This document shows, in pieces, positions 1 through 9,137 of a stretch of 64,000 bases of DNA. The stretch comes from Hellea sp965224755 (GTDB lineage Bacteria > Pseudomonadota > Alphaproteobacteria > Caulobacterales > Maricaulaceae): contig OZ245061.1 in the NCBI GenBank assembly GCA_965224755.1, positions 868,001-932,000 on the forward strand. The letters are read 5' to 3'. Every line of letters starts with the position of its first letter. Positions within the stretch are counted from its first letter, which is position 1. The position numbers and the translations under genes are program-made. The notes under the pieces are model-generated. The model ran no database searches, was not told the DNA's origin, and saw only the letters and a list, made by a program, of their open reading frames with translations.

Positions 1-36
1 GCCGCCAAAAGTAAGCGTAATGTAGAATTAAATATC

Positions 37-155
37 TGTCATTTCGGGGCTGCGAAGCAGAACCCGGAAGGCCGAGAGGTTGAGGGCCATATCAAGTATG
101 GTTCACAAAGGCTCGACCTTCCGCACCTCCGGCTGCGCCTGCGTGCGGAATGACA
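37..155. repeat. Intergenic palindromic repeat bounded by TGTCATT / AATGACA
   Basis: This 119-bp stretch lies downstream of the HtrA gene. It opens with TGTCATTTCGGGG and closes with GCGGAATGACA, so its ends are inverted copies of each other. The interior is GC-rich, with short stem-forming stretches at 46-60 and 121-147. The layout resembles the dispersed GTCATTCC-type palindromic elements common in alphaproteobacterial intergenic DNA. A similar element lies at 50261-50406. The class assignment is inference, because copy number cannot be seen here. Confidence 0.5.
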
Positions 156-187
156 GGGAGAATGAAACGTTAGGGGCCGATCCTAGG

Positions 188-1627
188 TTATTTCACGGCG
201 ATAAATATATTGCTGCCATTGCGCTCGACCGAGAGGGCGAAGGGGCCGCTTCTGCCGTCAATTGCGTCTTCGAAATCTTCTAGGTCGGCGACATCTTCGC
301 GGTTGACCGCGCGGATGATATCGCCCTTGCGCAGTCCGGCGCGCTCGGCTTTGGAGCCGCGCTCAACGCCGGCAACATAGATGCCTTCATCTCCGCCGCG
401 CAGTTCCAAATCTTCAGGGATGTCAGAAATGGACGCGCCTGAAAAACTTTCCAGCGCCGGAATATCAGCCGCAGCTTCTGCCTCCAAAACTTCGCTTTCT
501 TCTTCAAATTCAGCCACGCTGATACGCGTTGTCCGCCGCTTGCCATTCCTTAGATAGGTAATATCCGCCTTTTCGCCCGGCTCGACGAGGCCTACGGCAT
601 TGCGAATGTCCGAGGCATCGCGAATATTGCCGCCGTTAAAGCCGATGACAATATCGCCTTCCTCAAGTCCGGCCTTATCGGCAGGGCTATCCTTGACCAC
701 ATGATTGACCAAGGCCCCGTTAAGGGTGGAGAGACCCAGCGCCTCTTTAAGATCAGGCGAAATATCGCGAATAGAGATACCAATGCGCCCGCGCCGCACT
801 TCGCCGTAGCTCACGAGCTGGCGCATCACGCCTTGGACTATATTAGTCGGCACAGCAAAGCCGATACCTTGATTGCCGCCCGAACGGGTGACGATAGCGG
901 CGTTAATGCCGATAAGCTCGCCCTTGGAATTGACCAAAGCTCCGCCGGAATTGCCAGGGTTAATCGAAGCGTCTGTCTGGATGAAGTCCTGATAATTATC
1001 GCCTGCGCCGCGGTCGCGTCCCATGGCGCTAACAATGCCGGAAGTGACGGAGTGCGAAAGCCCGAAAGGGTTGCCCACGGCGATAACGTAGTCGCCGACT
1101 TTCACATCTGAAGCTCTGGCGAATTTCAAATCCGTCAGGCCGCGCGCGGAGATTTTAATTACGGCAATATCTGTCTTTGGGTCGGAGCCGACTAATTCCG
1201 CCTTAAGCTCGCGCTTATCTTCCAGCGTGACTGTAATTTCGTCGGCGTCTTTAATAACGTGGTGGTTAGTGATGATCAGGCCTTTGCGCGCATCGACAAT
1301 GACGCCGGAGCCCAGGCCGCGCCGTTGACGGTTTTGTTGTTGCGGCATACGCCCGCCAAAAAAGCGCTCGAAAAGTTCTTCATTGCCTTTAAAACCTTCC
1401 GGCATTTCAGGCTGGGCTTTGGCTTTGCTCGAAACATCAATGCTAACAACAGCCGGGGTCACGCGCTCCAAAAGGGGAGCCATGGTCAAGACGCCGCGCC
1501 GGGCATCCAGCGTCATGGCTGATGACTGCCCAACAGCGCTAACAGGCGTGAAAGATGTCTGAGACACGGCAAGCGGGGTTAAGACTAAAGCTAAAGCGGC
1601 ACTGGCGAGAATAAGAGATTTACGCAT
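188..1627 (-). CDS. degP: Do/HtrA-family periplasmic serine endopeptidase (DegP-like)
   Basis: A 479-residue protein with an N-terminal signal peptide (hydrophobic residues 4-20). A trypsin-like domain follows, with the triad visible as H123 (NHHV), D153 (KTDIAV) and S227 (PGNSGG). Two PDZ domains occupy roughly residues 265-370 and 395-479; the second contains GIYVAGVERGSKAERAGLRKG. This is the standard architecture of periplasmic quality-control proteases that degrade or chaperone misfolded envelope proteins. The start is supported by AAGGA six bases upstream. The gene stands alone, followed by a palindromic repeat. The Q-linker near residues 76-103 is the usual LA loop. DegQ or MucD-like naming is equally possible, since the family cannot be split by sequence inspection alone. 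Confidence 0.93.
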   Translation of the reverse strand: MRKSLILASAALALVLTPLAVSQTSFTPVSAVGQSSAMTLDARRGVLTMAPLLERVTPAVVSIDVSSKAKAQPEMPEGFKGNEELFERFFGGRMPQQQNRQRRGLGSGVIVDARKGLIITNHHVIKDADEITVTLEDKRELKAELVGSDPKTDIAVIKISARGLTDLKFARASDVKVGDYVIAVGNPFGLSHSVTSGIVSAMGRDRGAGDNYQDFIQTDASINPGNSGGALVNSKGELIGINAAIVTRSGGNQGIGFAVPTNIVQGVMRQLVSYGEVRRGRIGISIRDISPDLKEALGLSTLNGALVNHVVKDSPADKAGLEEGDIVIGFNGGNIRDASDIRNAVGLVEPGEKADITYLRNGKRRTTRISVAEFEEESEVLEAEAAADIPALESFSGASISDIPEDLELRGGDEGIYVAGVERGSKAERAGLRKGDIIRAVNREDVADLEDFEDAIDGRSGPFALSVERNGSNIFIAVK

Positions 1628-1783
1628 GTGATGTCCTTAAATTATGGATCGTGTTTTGTAATCTACTATCCATGTAACGCAGTGACGCCCCGCATCAAGA
1701 GAGAGCCGCAGAATCTGAACGTCTTTTAATTTGCGGCAATAGATGGCGGCCAATATTCGCCGATGCGGCAAATTACAATAGCC

Positions 1784-2413
1784 CTAGTCAGGGCGGCGCA
1801 TTTTATGACTGAAAATATCCACGCCGTCCCAACCCAGAAGGTCAAGTTCGCAGCGGGTTTTGATAAAATCAAAACAGGATTTTGCCATATCCAACCGGCT
1901 CTCGCGCATCAGCCGCGCTGTGAGGATGTTCCTAAGTTGGTGCAGATAGAGCACGTCTGAGGCCGCATAATCGAGCTGGGCTTTGGTTAGTTGATCAGAC
2001 GCCCAATCCGAGCTTTGCTGCTGCTTGGAGAGATCGACATTGAGCAGTTCCTTCGTCAGGTCTTTCAGCCCGTGCCGGTCTGTATAAGTGCGCACAAGGC
2101 CGGAGGCGATTTTTGTACAGAAGACAGGCGCAACATCTATGCCGAGATCCCGTTTCAGCATGGCGACATCAAAACGGGCAAAATGAAAGATTTTTTCGAC
2201 CTTGGTGTCAGACAGCAGGGCTTTAAGATTTGGGCAATCAAATGTCTCGCGGTTAACCTGCACAATATGGGCATTGCCGTCGCCCGAAGATAGTTGCACG
2301 AGGCATAATTTGTCGCGCACCAGAGACAGGCCTTGGGTTTCCGTATCCACGGCCACGGCGGAGCCAAAATCAATGCCGGAAGGTAGGTCGCCTTTGTGCA
2401 ATGTGACAGTCAT
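1784..2413 (-). CDS. rnd: Short-form ribonuclease D, DEDDy 3'-5' exonuclease
   Basis: This 209-residue protein consists almost entirely of a DEDD exonuclease domain. Exo I is D23/E25 in AVDTETQG, Exo II contains D82 in HFARFDVAML, and Exo III is the Y149-x3-D153 pair in YAASDV, which places it in the DEDDy subgroup. It lacks the HRDC domains of the roughly 370-residue E. coli RNase D, so it is the short form common in alphaproteobacteria. Its expected role is 3' trimming of tRNA precursors and other structured RNAs in the cytoplasm. An AAAGGA site precedes the ATG. It is divergent from ada with about 100 bp between the two. Confidence 0.88.
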   Translation of the reverse strand: MTVTLHKGDLPSGIDFGSAVAVDTETQGLSLVRDKLCLVQLSSGDGNAHIVQVNRETFDCPNLKALLSDTKVEKIFHFARFDVAMLKRDLGIDVAPVFCTKIASGLVRTYTDRHGLKDLTKELLNVDLSKQQQSSDWASDQLTKAQLDYAASDVLYLHQLRNILTARLMRESRLDMAKSCFDFIKTRCELDLLGWDGVDIFSHKMRRPD

Positions 2414-2515
2414 ATTTTATCCTTTAAATTCGCAGTGAGGCTTATAGATAAGCCTTTTAAATAACAATGCCTGTTTTTCGGCGGCAGGAAGAAAATAACA
2501 TGCTAGGCAGGGTTT

Positions 2516-3559
2516 ATGAGAGTTTTGGATGATAGCGAACGATACAGTATTTTGTCCCGCCGGGACGTGCTTTATTCCGATGCGTTTTTTGTCGGTGTTA
2601 TCAGCACAGGTATTTTTTGCCGCCCTGGCTGTCCTGCGCGGATGCCCAAGCGTGAAAATTGCCAATTTTATGATAATGCCGAGGCCGCGCTCCAAGCTGG
2701 GTTTCGGGCTTGTAAGCGATGTCATCCGGCGAGTCATTCTGGTGAGGCGTCAAGCCTCGTCAAAAAACTCATCTCGCTCATAGAAGGTGACCCGGAGCGG
2801 CGGTGGGGTGAGGGCGATATCAAAGCCTTAGGAATCGATCCGTCCACGGCGCGGCGGCAGTTCAAAAAACGCTTTGGCCTGACCTTTACCCAATATGCCC
2901 GCGCTAGAAGATTAGGCGCTGCGGCGAAAACACTGATGAATGGAGATAAAGTGATAAATGCTCAACTTACCGCAGGCTATGACAGCGCTTCAGGCTTTCG
3001 CACGGCGTTTGCCAAAACCTTTGGCCAAGCTCCGGCGAAATCGAACAAACCGCCATTTTTTATCGAATGGCTCTCCACGCCATTAGGGCCGATGTTTGCG
3101 GTCTGTGATGATAGTCATCTTTACATGCTGGAATTTACCGTGCGCAAGAATATGGACCGAGGCTTTGAGAAACTGCGCAAAGTGCATAAGCGCGCCGTCA
3201 TTCCGGGACGCACGAAAATCACAGATCAGATTGCAGCGGAATTAAAGGCCTATTTTGAGGGCTCGCTGACGGATTTCAAAACGCCGCTCGCGCCAACGGG
3301 AACAGCATTTCAAAATTCGGTTTGGAAATGCCTGCAAGATATCCCTTATGGAGAAAGCTGTGCCTATACAGATTTAGCTATCGCAGTAGGGAATGAAAAG
3401 GCTGTGCGCGCTGTGGCGAGTTCTAATGCCAATAATGGCCTCGCGCTGATTATCCCCTGCCACCGCGTCATTGCAAAAGATGGCGGCCTAGGCGGTTATG
3501 CAGGCGGAGTGGATAAGAAACAATGGCTTCTCGATCACGAGAAATCACACAAGCCCTAA
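2516..3559 (+). CDS. ada: Ada: methylphosphotriester-DNA and O6-methylguanine methyltransferase, transcriptional activator
   Basis: A 347-residue, three-part Ada protein. The N-terminal zinc domain carries four cysteine ligands, C35, C39, C66 and C69 (FCRPGC and CKRC), one of which accepts methyl groups from phosphotriesters. An AraC-type helix-turn-helix follows at about residues 80-170. The C-terminal O6-alkylguanine transferase has the suicide cysteine C315 in PCHRV. The protein repairs alkylated DNA and, once methylated, normally activates its own adaptive-response regulon. No alkB or alkA lies beside it. Its 3' end overlaps the convergent aminotransferase gene by 15 bp. Length and motifs are complete, so the gene appears intact. 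Confidence 0.93.
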   Translation: MRVLDDSERYSILSRRDVLYSDAFFVGVISTGIFCRPGCPARMPKRENCQFYDNAEAALQAGFRACKRCHPASHSGEASSLVKKLISLIEGDPERRWGEGDIKALGIDPSTARRQFKKRFGLTFTQYARARRLGAAAKTLMNGDKVINAQLTAGYDSASGFRTAFAKTFGQAPAKSNKPPFFIEWLSTPLGPMFAVCDDSHLYMLEFTVRKNMDRGFEKLRKVHKRAVIPGRTKITDQIAAELKAYFEGSLTDFKTPLAPTGTAFQNSVWKCLQDIPYGESCAYTDLAIAVGNEKAVRAVASSNANNGLALIIPCHRVIAKDGGLGGYAGGVDKKQWLLDHEKSHKP

Positions 3560-4651
3560 TAGGGTTTCGATCACAGCGTCCTGATCTTCGGGCTTAAGAT
3601 AGGCATGTATAGGCAGGGCCATAATTACGTCTTTGGCTGCCATTGTATGCGGCAAGCCGTCAGGCGAGATTGGGTAATTCTTATAGGCGGTCTGCATATG
3701 TGTTGGCAGTGGATAATAAGCGGCTACGGGTATACCCGCCGCTTTCATACCCGCCATCACGGCGTCGCGGTTTGGCACTTCAATGGCATATTGCGCCCAT
3801 GTCGAGAGGCCGCCTTCAATGACTTTCGGGGTGCGCAAAATGTTGGACTTCAGCGCCTCTGTGTAGCGGTCGGCAATAGCGTTACGGGTTTTGATTTCAT
3901 TTTCAAAGATTTTAAGTTTTTCAATCAAGATAGCCGCCTGCATCGTATCAAGACGGGAGTTCATTCCTATATTCTCATGATCGCCTGCAAGCGTTCCGCG
4001 TCCGTGAAAGCGCAGGCTACGGAGCGCTACGTCCAAATCCGCATCGCGGGTCAGCATCGCCCCGCCATCGCCGTAACAGCCTAGCGGTTTGGCCGGAAAA
4101 AAGCTGGCTGTGACAACATCTGCCCATTCAATTGGGGCTTTACCGTGTAGGCGGCATCCCAGACCTTGCGCGGTGTCGGAGATGAGTTTCAAGCCGAATT
4201 CATCGGCTATCTCGCGAAGCACAGGGTAATCTGCAGGCTGCCCGAACAGGTCAACAGCGATTATCGCTTTGCCATTCGGGTTGGCTTCAATCGCTTTGCG
4301 CAAAGAGGCCGAGCATAAATTATAAGTCGCAGGATCAACATCAACGAAGCAAGGCACGGCTCCGATAAGGGCAATGGCTTCAGCGGTGGCAGCATAAGTC
4401 CAAGACGGGCAAAACACGATATCGCCGAGGCCTATGTTCCAAGCTTTAAGCGGCAGGATAATCGCGTCCGTGCCGTTGGCGCAGCCAATGACATGGCCGC
4501 CGCCCTCGAATTCTGCAAGCTGTTCTTCAAAGGCGGTGACCTCCGGGCCGAGGATGAATTGCCCGTGTTCGAGAACGCGCGTGAGCGCCGCGTCGATGTC
4601 GCCGCTGATACGGGCGCGCTGGGCCTGTAAATCAATAAATGGAAATTTCAT
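3545..4651 (-). CDS. DegT/DnrJ/EryC1/StrS-family PLP aminotransferase
   Basis: A 368-residue type I fold PLP enzyme of the sugar aminotransferase family. The cofactor lysine is probably K188 in FFPAKPLGCYGDGG, and the aspartate binding the pyridine nitrogen is probably D159 in ISDTAQGLG. Family members transaminate nucleotide-linked keto-sugars to amino sugars for LPS, capsule or glycan synthesis. The nearest functional types would be PglE/PerA-like or WecE-like, and the exact sugar cannot be inferred. No glycosyltransferases or sugar dehydratases flank it, so it looks like an orphan member of a pathway encoded elsewhere. It is convergent with ada and overlaps its 3' end. Confidence 0.88.
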   Translation of the reverse strand: MKFPFIDLQAQRARISGDIDAALTRVLEHGQFILGPEVTAFEEQLAEFEGGGHVIGCANGTDAIILPLKAWNIGLGDIVFCPSWTYAATAEAIALIGAVPCFVDVDPATYNLCSASLRKAIEANPNGKAIIAVDLFGQPADYPVLREIADEFGLKLISDTAQGLGCRLHGKAPIEWADVVTASFFPAKPLGCYGDGGAMLTRDADLDVALRSLRFHGRGTLAGDHENIGMNSRLDTMQAAILIEKLKIFENEIKTRNAIADRYTEALKSNILRTPKVIEGGLSTWAQYAIEVPNRDAVMAGMKAAGIPVAAYYPLPTHMQTAYKNYPISPDGLPHTMAAKDVIMALPIHAYLKPEDQDAVIETLLGLV

Positions 4652-4712
4652 AACCCGCCCATAACGCGGTTGCCGGCTCTACCACAGACACACTCTGTGA
4701 CAGTTCGTAACA

Positions 4713-5177
4713 TCATTCCGAGGTTTTCATGGAAAGCTGGGCGCTGAGCAGGCCCGCATCATTCGCCGTAATTGAGGCGCGTGTAAACTCTGCCCCGTGC
4801 TGGATAATGAGGGTATTGATAAGGCCGTAAAGATCGACTGTCGGGACATCGTCAACCCAAATAGTGATAGAGCTTTCATCGGGCTGAATGCGGGATAGTT
4901 TTACCGAGGCGTCTCGCGCTGTATGGATCAGAACATTACGGGTAAAGGGCGCATAGGCCGCAACATTGCCTTGGCCGAGTTGCGGCAAGGCGCGGGTTAC
5001 GATTTCATAATCCCGCAAGGCTTTGGCCGATTGGGCCGAAGCCGTTTTATGGGCGGAGAGGACAGGCTTGATAGCCAACAGATAAAGTCCTGCGAGCAGG
5101 AATAACGTGGCAAGGCCAGCCATTACGGCCTTCTCATAAGGCTCTCTGTCGTTCCATTTTAGAAAGCCAAGCATCAC
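4713..5177 (-). CDS. gspM: Type II secretion system protein M
   Basis: A 154-residue bitopic inner-membrane protein with one hydrophobic segment (about residues 17-40, AGLATLFLLAGLYLLAI) after a short cytoplasmic tail. A periplasmic ferredoxin-like region follows. GspM pairs with GspL in the inner-membrane assembly platform that links the ATPase to the pseudopilus. Identification rests mainly on position as the last gene of the operon, overlapping the gspL stop by 4 bp, and on size and topology, since GspM sequences diverge strongly. No gspN or prepilin peptidase follows. Confidence 0.85.
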   Translation of the reverse strand: MMLGFLKWNDREPYEKAVMAGLATLFLLAGLYLLAIKPVLSAHKTASAQSAKALRDYEIVTRALPQLGQGNVAAYAPFTRNVLIHTARDASVKLSRIQPDESSITIWVDDVPTVDLYGLINTLIIQHGAEFTRASITANDAGLLSAQLSMKTSE

Positions 5178-6232
5178 GCGCCGCCTTGCAGAAGCGCGTC
5201 GCCGACAAATTCGCCGGATTGCTCGCGGACGCCGCCTGTGGTCAGCCGTCCGCCGGCGGCAAGAATGGCGGCCTCAAGCTCGGCGGCGCTTTCAAAGCTG
5301 GGATAGACCAGACGAAGCTGTAATTCTTTGCGCGCGTCTTGATAGCGCAATTGGTCAACGGACAGGCCTTCGATTTGAGCCACGCCGTCAAAGAGAATTT
5401 GCGAGAGACGTAGAAAATCAAGATTATCCTGTCGGCCGGATTTTAGGGCGCGAGTTGCGGCGAGGGCGGGATTAGCGGGCGCGGCCCGTCCTGTAGCCTC
5501 GGCGTAAATTTGCGCGGTTTGTATTTTCAAATCTGCTGTTTGCAAGCGAAGCGCTCGCGTCTCTGCGCCGTGCAAAATGAGCGCGGCAAAACCGATGCCG
5601 GCGGCAAGACCGCCAAGCCCGGCAAATTTGCGCCAATTCAGATCCAGTCCTGTTTTGGCCGAGAACCCGTTTTGCATCAGGTTGAGCTCGCCGCCGCTTT
5701 CCAACCTCGCGGCGATTGCCGCCAGAATGTCTTCATCGGAGATGGGCTGTACGTCTTTTTCATCCGACCAAGCGGCGTCTACGGCATGGCCAAGAGTGCC
5801 GGGCGTGACGATGCGGCCCAGCAGGCGGATTGGGCCCTCTAAACCAGAGACCGCATCAAAATCGGCAATGACTTTGGTCGGGGTTAGGCCAGCCTCTTTA
5901 AGCTGATCTAAAAACCCCTGCATTTCGGCATGGCCGATAACGGCTATATGCGCGTCGTCCAAGGCGAGGTGAACGCTATCGAGCGAGGCGGCGATTTTAT
6001 CTTCGAGGCTAAACCCTGCCGCGCGAAGGCGGTCGCGCCGGGATGTGGCGGGCAGTTCATGGGGATAGATGCGCACGCTTTGGCCGGGCAGGACGGCCAC
6101 GATCTCGCGCACGCCGTCATTGGCAGGCGGCGCGTTTCGGCCGTGCGTGATGAGCTTAGCGCCGTCTGTGCGCCCCCATAATCCGGGGCCGCCTTTCGCG
6201 CTTGGCATGATTATGATCAGCCGTTGTGTCAC
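5174..6232 (-). CDS. gspL: Type II secretion system protein L
   Basis: A 352-residue protein with an actin-like cytoplasmic N-terminal domain (about residues 1-190), one transmembrane helix (about 203-221, in AGLGGLAAGIGFAALIL) and a periplasmic C-terminal domain. GspL recruits the GspE ATPase to the membrane and binds GspM. The C-terminal part has the ferredoxin-like character seen in the family. Its start overlaps the gspK stop by four bases and its stop overlaps gspM, which implies translational coupling within the secretion operon. Confidence 0.88.
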   Translation of the reverse strand: MTQRLIIIMPSAKGGPGLWGRTDGAKLITHGRNAPPANDGVREIVAVLPGQSVRIYPHELPATSRRDRLRAAGFSLEDKIAASLDSVHLALDDAHIAVIGHAEMQGFLDQLKEAGLTPTKVIADFDAVSGLEGPIRLLGRIVTPGTLGHAVDAAWSDEKDVQPISDEDILAAIAARLESGGELNLMQNGFSAKTGLDLNWRKFAGLGGLAAGIGFAALILHGAETRALRLQTADLKIQTAQIYAEATGRAAPANPALAATRALKSGRQDNLDFLRLSQILFDGVAQIEGLSVDQLRYQDARKELQLRLVYPSFESAAELEAAILAAGGRLTTGGVREQSGEFVGDALLQGGA

Positions 6233-7236
6233 CTATCATCCTCTGGCGTTAGAACCGGGCGCAGACTTTCCGCCCCCCATCCGCGATATGCCTGATTTAC
6301 TATGCGATTGTCCAGTAGATCATATTCATAGGCGGCGAGGCGTGATGCGCCGCGGTAATTCACCCGCACTTCAATCCAAAGCTTTTGCGGCTCAAATATA
6401 ATTTGGCCATAGGCGGGGTTTTCACCTTCATAGCCAATATTGGTGAGCGCATTTTTCAGAGTTTCTGGGCCGTAACCATTTTGAGGACGCTCCGTGATAA
6501 GGCGCAAAGCGGCTTGAAAATATTCCGGCCCGCCGAGCAGCGCCGAGAGCACATAGGCATCAATGGGCTTGGCCGTTTCAATATTGAGCTTGGTCTTTTG
6601 TCCGGCCTCGCGGGCGCAAAGATAGGGCCGCAGGCTTTGATATTGCTCTTCGGTCATGCCCTGTAAGCCGCGCAGTTCCATAACAGAAGTCAGCGCCGTA
6701 TTGGCCGTGCGGTGCGGCGGCGTGCGGCGTAAATAATCACCGTCTTCGGCCCCGTTGGGCGCGCGTTGGCTGTCCACATCTATCCAGTCTGTCAGAACCG
6801 CGGAGAGATTACGGGCTTCATTATCGGCCCAGCCAAGGCTTGATAAAAGCCATGTAAATTGCCGCCCGCCGACTACGTCCGGCGTGCCTGCTGCCGTGAT
6901 AAGGCTGCCAAGCGAGAAACAGCTATCGCCGTCCCGAACATCTAAAATCATCGCTCCGCCCTCATAGGGAAAGGTAAAAATCTGCGGCTCTGTAAACAGC
7001 TGGTTTTTGACCGCAGGTGGAAGCGGCGCGAGCTTATCCGTGATATAGCTCTCGGCGAAATCCTCCGCGCCTTTGAGATACCAATCGGCCTGCGCGTAAT
7101 CGCCGACATTAATCACGCGTTTTACGGCAAAGCGAATATCGTCCATAATCGCCACGGAGACGGCAGCCATCACCGCCATGATGAGGAGCGTGGTGAGCAG
7201 CACCGTGCCGCGATCTTTTTCGGGTTTGTCTCTCAT
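6229..7236 (-). CDS. gspK: Type II secretion system minor pseudopilin K
   Basis: A 335-residue protein with a short leader (MRDKPEKDRG) followed by a hydrophobic helix, TVLLTTLLIMAVMAAVS. It lacks the glutamate at mature position 5, as is characteristic of GspK and unlike the other pseudopilins. The large extra alpha-helical domain after the pilin helix also fits GspK, which caps the pseudopilus tip with GspI and GspJ. Flanking overlaps with gspJ and gspL place it in the coupled operon. Acidic residues such as those in DWIDVDSQ could belong to the known calcium-binding region, though this is inference. Confidence 0.9.
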   Translation of the reverse strand: MRDKPEKDRGTVLLTTLLIMAVMAAVSVAIMDDIRFAVKRVINVGDYAQADWYLKGAEDFAESYITDKLAPLPPAVKNQLFTEPQIFTFPYEGGAMILDVRDGDSCFSLGSLITAAGTPDVVGGRQFTWLLSSLGWADNEARNLSAVLTDWIDVDSQRAPNGAEDGDYLRRTPPHRTANTALTSVMELRGLQGMTEEQYQSLRPYLCAREAGQKTKLNIETAKPIDAYVLSALLGGPEYFQAALRLITERPQNGYGPETLKNALTNIGYEGENPAYGQIIFEPQKLWIEVRVNYRGASRLAAYEYDLLDNRIVNQAYRGWGAESLRPVLTPEDDR

Positions 7237-7868
7237 GTGCCAAGCTCAAATATATGCCGGGTCACCTCGCCTTTGTCGTCCGTGGTTTCCAGCAAAACCG
7301 CTTTTGGTTTTTGGTTGGTTGCCGCAGAGGGCTTAAGCCTGAGACCATTCATTTCCACAAAAGAGTCAAGTATATAAAGCATCGTCCGGAGTTTTACGTC
7401 CTGTAGGTCATCGAGCAAAATGCGGTCAAAGGTCTTGGGGCTTTGCGCCGGGTTTTCATGGGCGAGTGTGCGGCGAATGAGATTGCCGTTTTCAAAATGA
7501 TATTCCACGCGCTGTAGATCTCCCCGCGCTTCCAGCCCGCCCGGATTTTCAGCTCCGCGCCGCGTAAAGGTCAAAAGCGCGTCGCCGTCTGTTGTCAAGA
7601 CATAGGGCATGATTCCGCCAAGCTCGTCGCGCATCGGGCGCAGGGTCAGGCGGGTGATATCGGCGCGGATAATGGCCCGGGCGGCATTAAGCTCGTTGAT
7701 CTCGGTGACCGCGTTTCGCAGCCGGCCTTTCCCTTCCAGACTTTGGGTCAGGGCCATCATCGTGCCGACCGAAATCAGCGCAAAAATAAACAGCGAGATC
7801 AAAACTTCAACAAGAGTGAAACCTGCTTGGCGATGTCTCGCTTCGTTATTTAATGCGCAGTGGATCAT
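7233..7868 (-). CDS. gspJ: Type II secretion system minor pseudopilin J
   Basis: A 211-residue pseudopilin with a prepilin peptidase site, QAG|FTLVEVLISLFIF, after a 16-residue positively charged leader. The conserved glutamate sits at mature position 5. The C-terminal globular domain is beta-rich and ends in RHIFELGT, as expected for a GspJ component of the pseudopilus tip complex. It overlaps gspI upstream and gspK downstream by four bases each. Assignment to J rather than another minor pseudopilin follows from length and from the H-I-J-K gene order. Confidence 0.9.
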   Translation of the reverse strand: MIHCALNNEARHRQAGFTLVEVLISLFIFALISVGTMMALTQSLEGKGRLRNAVTEINELNAARAIIRADITRLTLRPMRDELGGIMPYVLTTDGDALLTFTRRGAENPGGLEARGDLQRVEYHFENGNLIRRTLAHENPAQSPKTFDRILLDDLQDVKLRTMLYILDSFVEMNGLRLKPSAATNQKPKAVLLETTDDKGEVTRHIFELGT

Positions 7869-8224
7869 AAGACTTTTCGCGTTCTAAAGGCTGTGCGCGA
7901 AATGACGGTCTGGTCTTTGTCTTTTTCGCTGACGGTTACAATCATGCGGAAAAAACCTGCGCTTTCTGTCGCGCTGGTTTCAACGCGCCAGTTATAAGCC
8001 CGCCCGCCTGCTTTTTCCTCGCCCGTATTCGTGCCGATCTTTAGAGGCGCCATACGGGCGCGGATAAGTTGATTATCGGCGACAATTCCGGCATAGGTTT
8101 TATGCTCCAAGACACTAACCGCGCGGATGGATTCGGTGCCCGCCTTGGTCAGACCGATAATCGCAAAACTGAAAATCAGCAACGCTGCGAGGACTTCTAC
8201 AAGTGTAAAGCCGGCCTCTTTCAT
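7865..8224 (-). CDS. gspI: Type II secretion system minor pseudopilin I
   Basis: A compact 119-residue pseudopilin with a five-residue leader, MKEAG, before the methylated FTLVEVLAALLIFSF helix. The internal SIRAVSVLEHKTYAGIVADNQ region and the short globular domain are typical of GspI, which forms the tip ternary complex with GspJ and GspK. It overlaps gspH by four bases at its start and gspJ by four at its end. The gene is complete. Confidence 0.9.
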   Translation of the reverse strand: MKEAGFTLVEVLAALLIFSFAIIGLTKAGTESIRAVSVLEHKTYAGIVADNQLIRARMAPLKIGTNTGEEKAGGRAYNWRVETSATESAGFFRMIVTVSEKDKDQTVISRTAFRTRKVL

Positions 8225-8691
8225 GGGACAGACTTTACAAGCATGACGCGGCCATCGCCTGCGGTTTTAAGCGTATATTTCATATCGCGATCAGACAATG
8301 TCAGTTCAAACGGTGTGGATAGGCCTGTTGGTTGAAAGAGGAGCGTTGGAACCGTCTTTTTAGGGATATCGATTTTGGCCGTGCCGCGGGTGAATTTCAG
8401 GCGGTAGCTGTCAGCCCACTCACCGGAGGCGCGCTCGACCCATTGGCCTTCGCGGTAAGTATAGAGCGAATAACCGTCTTTGGAAAAACCTGCGGCGTTG
8501 ACTTGGCCCGATATCAACCCGTCCTGCGCCAGCGCATTTAAGGCCGTGGTCAATTTATTGGCCTGTATATCGAGGGCCGATTTGGGCTTTGGCATGGTCA
8601 GGATGACCACGGAGGACATCAGTCCAATAATGGCTAATACGGCCAGAATTTCGACCAAGGTAAATCCCGCATCTTTTAGATTGCGGGACAT
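8221..8691 (-). CDS. gspH: Type II secretion system minor pseudopilin H
   Basis: A 156-residue pseudopilin with the peptidase motif DAG|FTLVEILAVLAIIGLM at residues 8-23 and a beta-rich C-terminal domain. GspH links the tip complex to the major pseudopilin GspG. It starts three bases after the gspG stop and its end overlaps gspI. The divergent globular region is normal for this component, so the assignment rests on the prepilin motif, size and fixed gene order. Confidence 0.88.
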   Translation of the reverse strand: MSRNLKDAGFTLVEILAVLAIIGLMSSVVILTMPKPKSALDIQANKLTTALNALAQDGLISGQVNAAGFSKDGYSLYTYREGQWVERASGEWADSYRLKFTRGTAKIDIPKKTVPTLLFQPTGLSTPFELTLSDRDMKYTLKTAGDGRVMLVKSVP

Positions 8692-8694
8692 GAC

Positions 8695-9126
8695 TTATTG
8701 TTCCCAGCTGACAATATCCGCCGCCTGATCCTCGCCGCCGGGCTGTCCGTCCGAGCCGTAGGACAGAATATCAAAAACACCGTTTTCGCCGGGATAGAGA
8801 TAGACATAAGGTCGGCCCCACGGATCATTAGGCAGAAGCCTGATATACCCATTTTTACTGTAACGCGCCTCGTCCGCGCCGTTTGGCCTCTCGCGCAGGG
8901 CTTCCAGCCCGGCCTCCTGCTCAGGGTAATCAAACATATCGAGGCGGTACATTTCCAGCGCCTGTTCCAGAATACGGATATCGCCTTTGGTCTTTTGCAC
9001 GAGGGCTTTGTCCTGAGCGGGCAGTACATTTATGACCACAAATGTTGTCAGAAGGCCGATAATGACCAAGGTCACCATGACTTCGACGAGCGTAAAACCG
9101 TCTTCGCTGTTTCGCTTTTTTTGCAT
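8695..9126 (-). CDS. gspG: Type II secretion system major pseudopilin G
   Basis: The major pseudopilin, 143 residues from the chosen start. Cleavage is expected at DG|FTLVEVMVTLVIIGLL, leaving a ten-residue leader. The highly conserved NDPWGRPYVYLYPGENG and SYGSDGQPGGEDQAADI stretches form the calcium-binding C-terminal loop that is diagnostic of GspG. I prefer the ATG at 9126 because GGAG lies six bases upstream of it. An alternative ATG at 9138 overlaps the gspF stop and would add four residues. It polymerises into the pseudopilus that pushes substrates through the secretin. Confidence 0.92.
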   Translation of the reverse strand: MQKKRNSEDGFTLVEVMVTLVIIGLLTTFVVINVLPAQDKALVQKTKGDIRILEQALEMYRLDMFDYPEQEAGLEALRERPNGADEARYSKNGYIRLLPNDPWGRPYVYLYPGENGVFDILSYGSDGQPGGEDQAADIVSWEQ

Positions 9127-9137
9127 TATTCGCTCCA

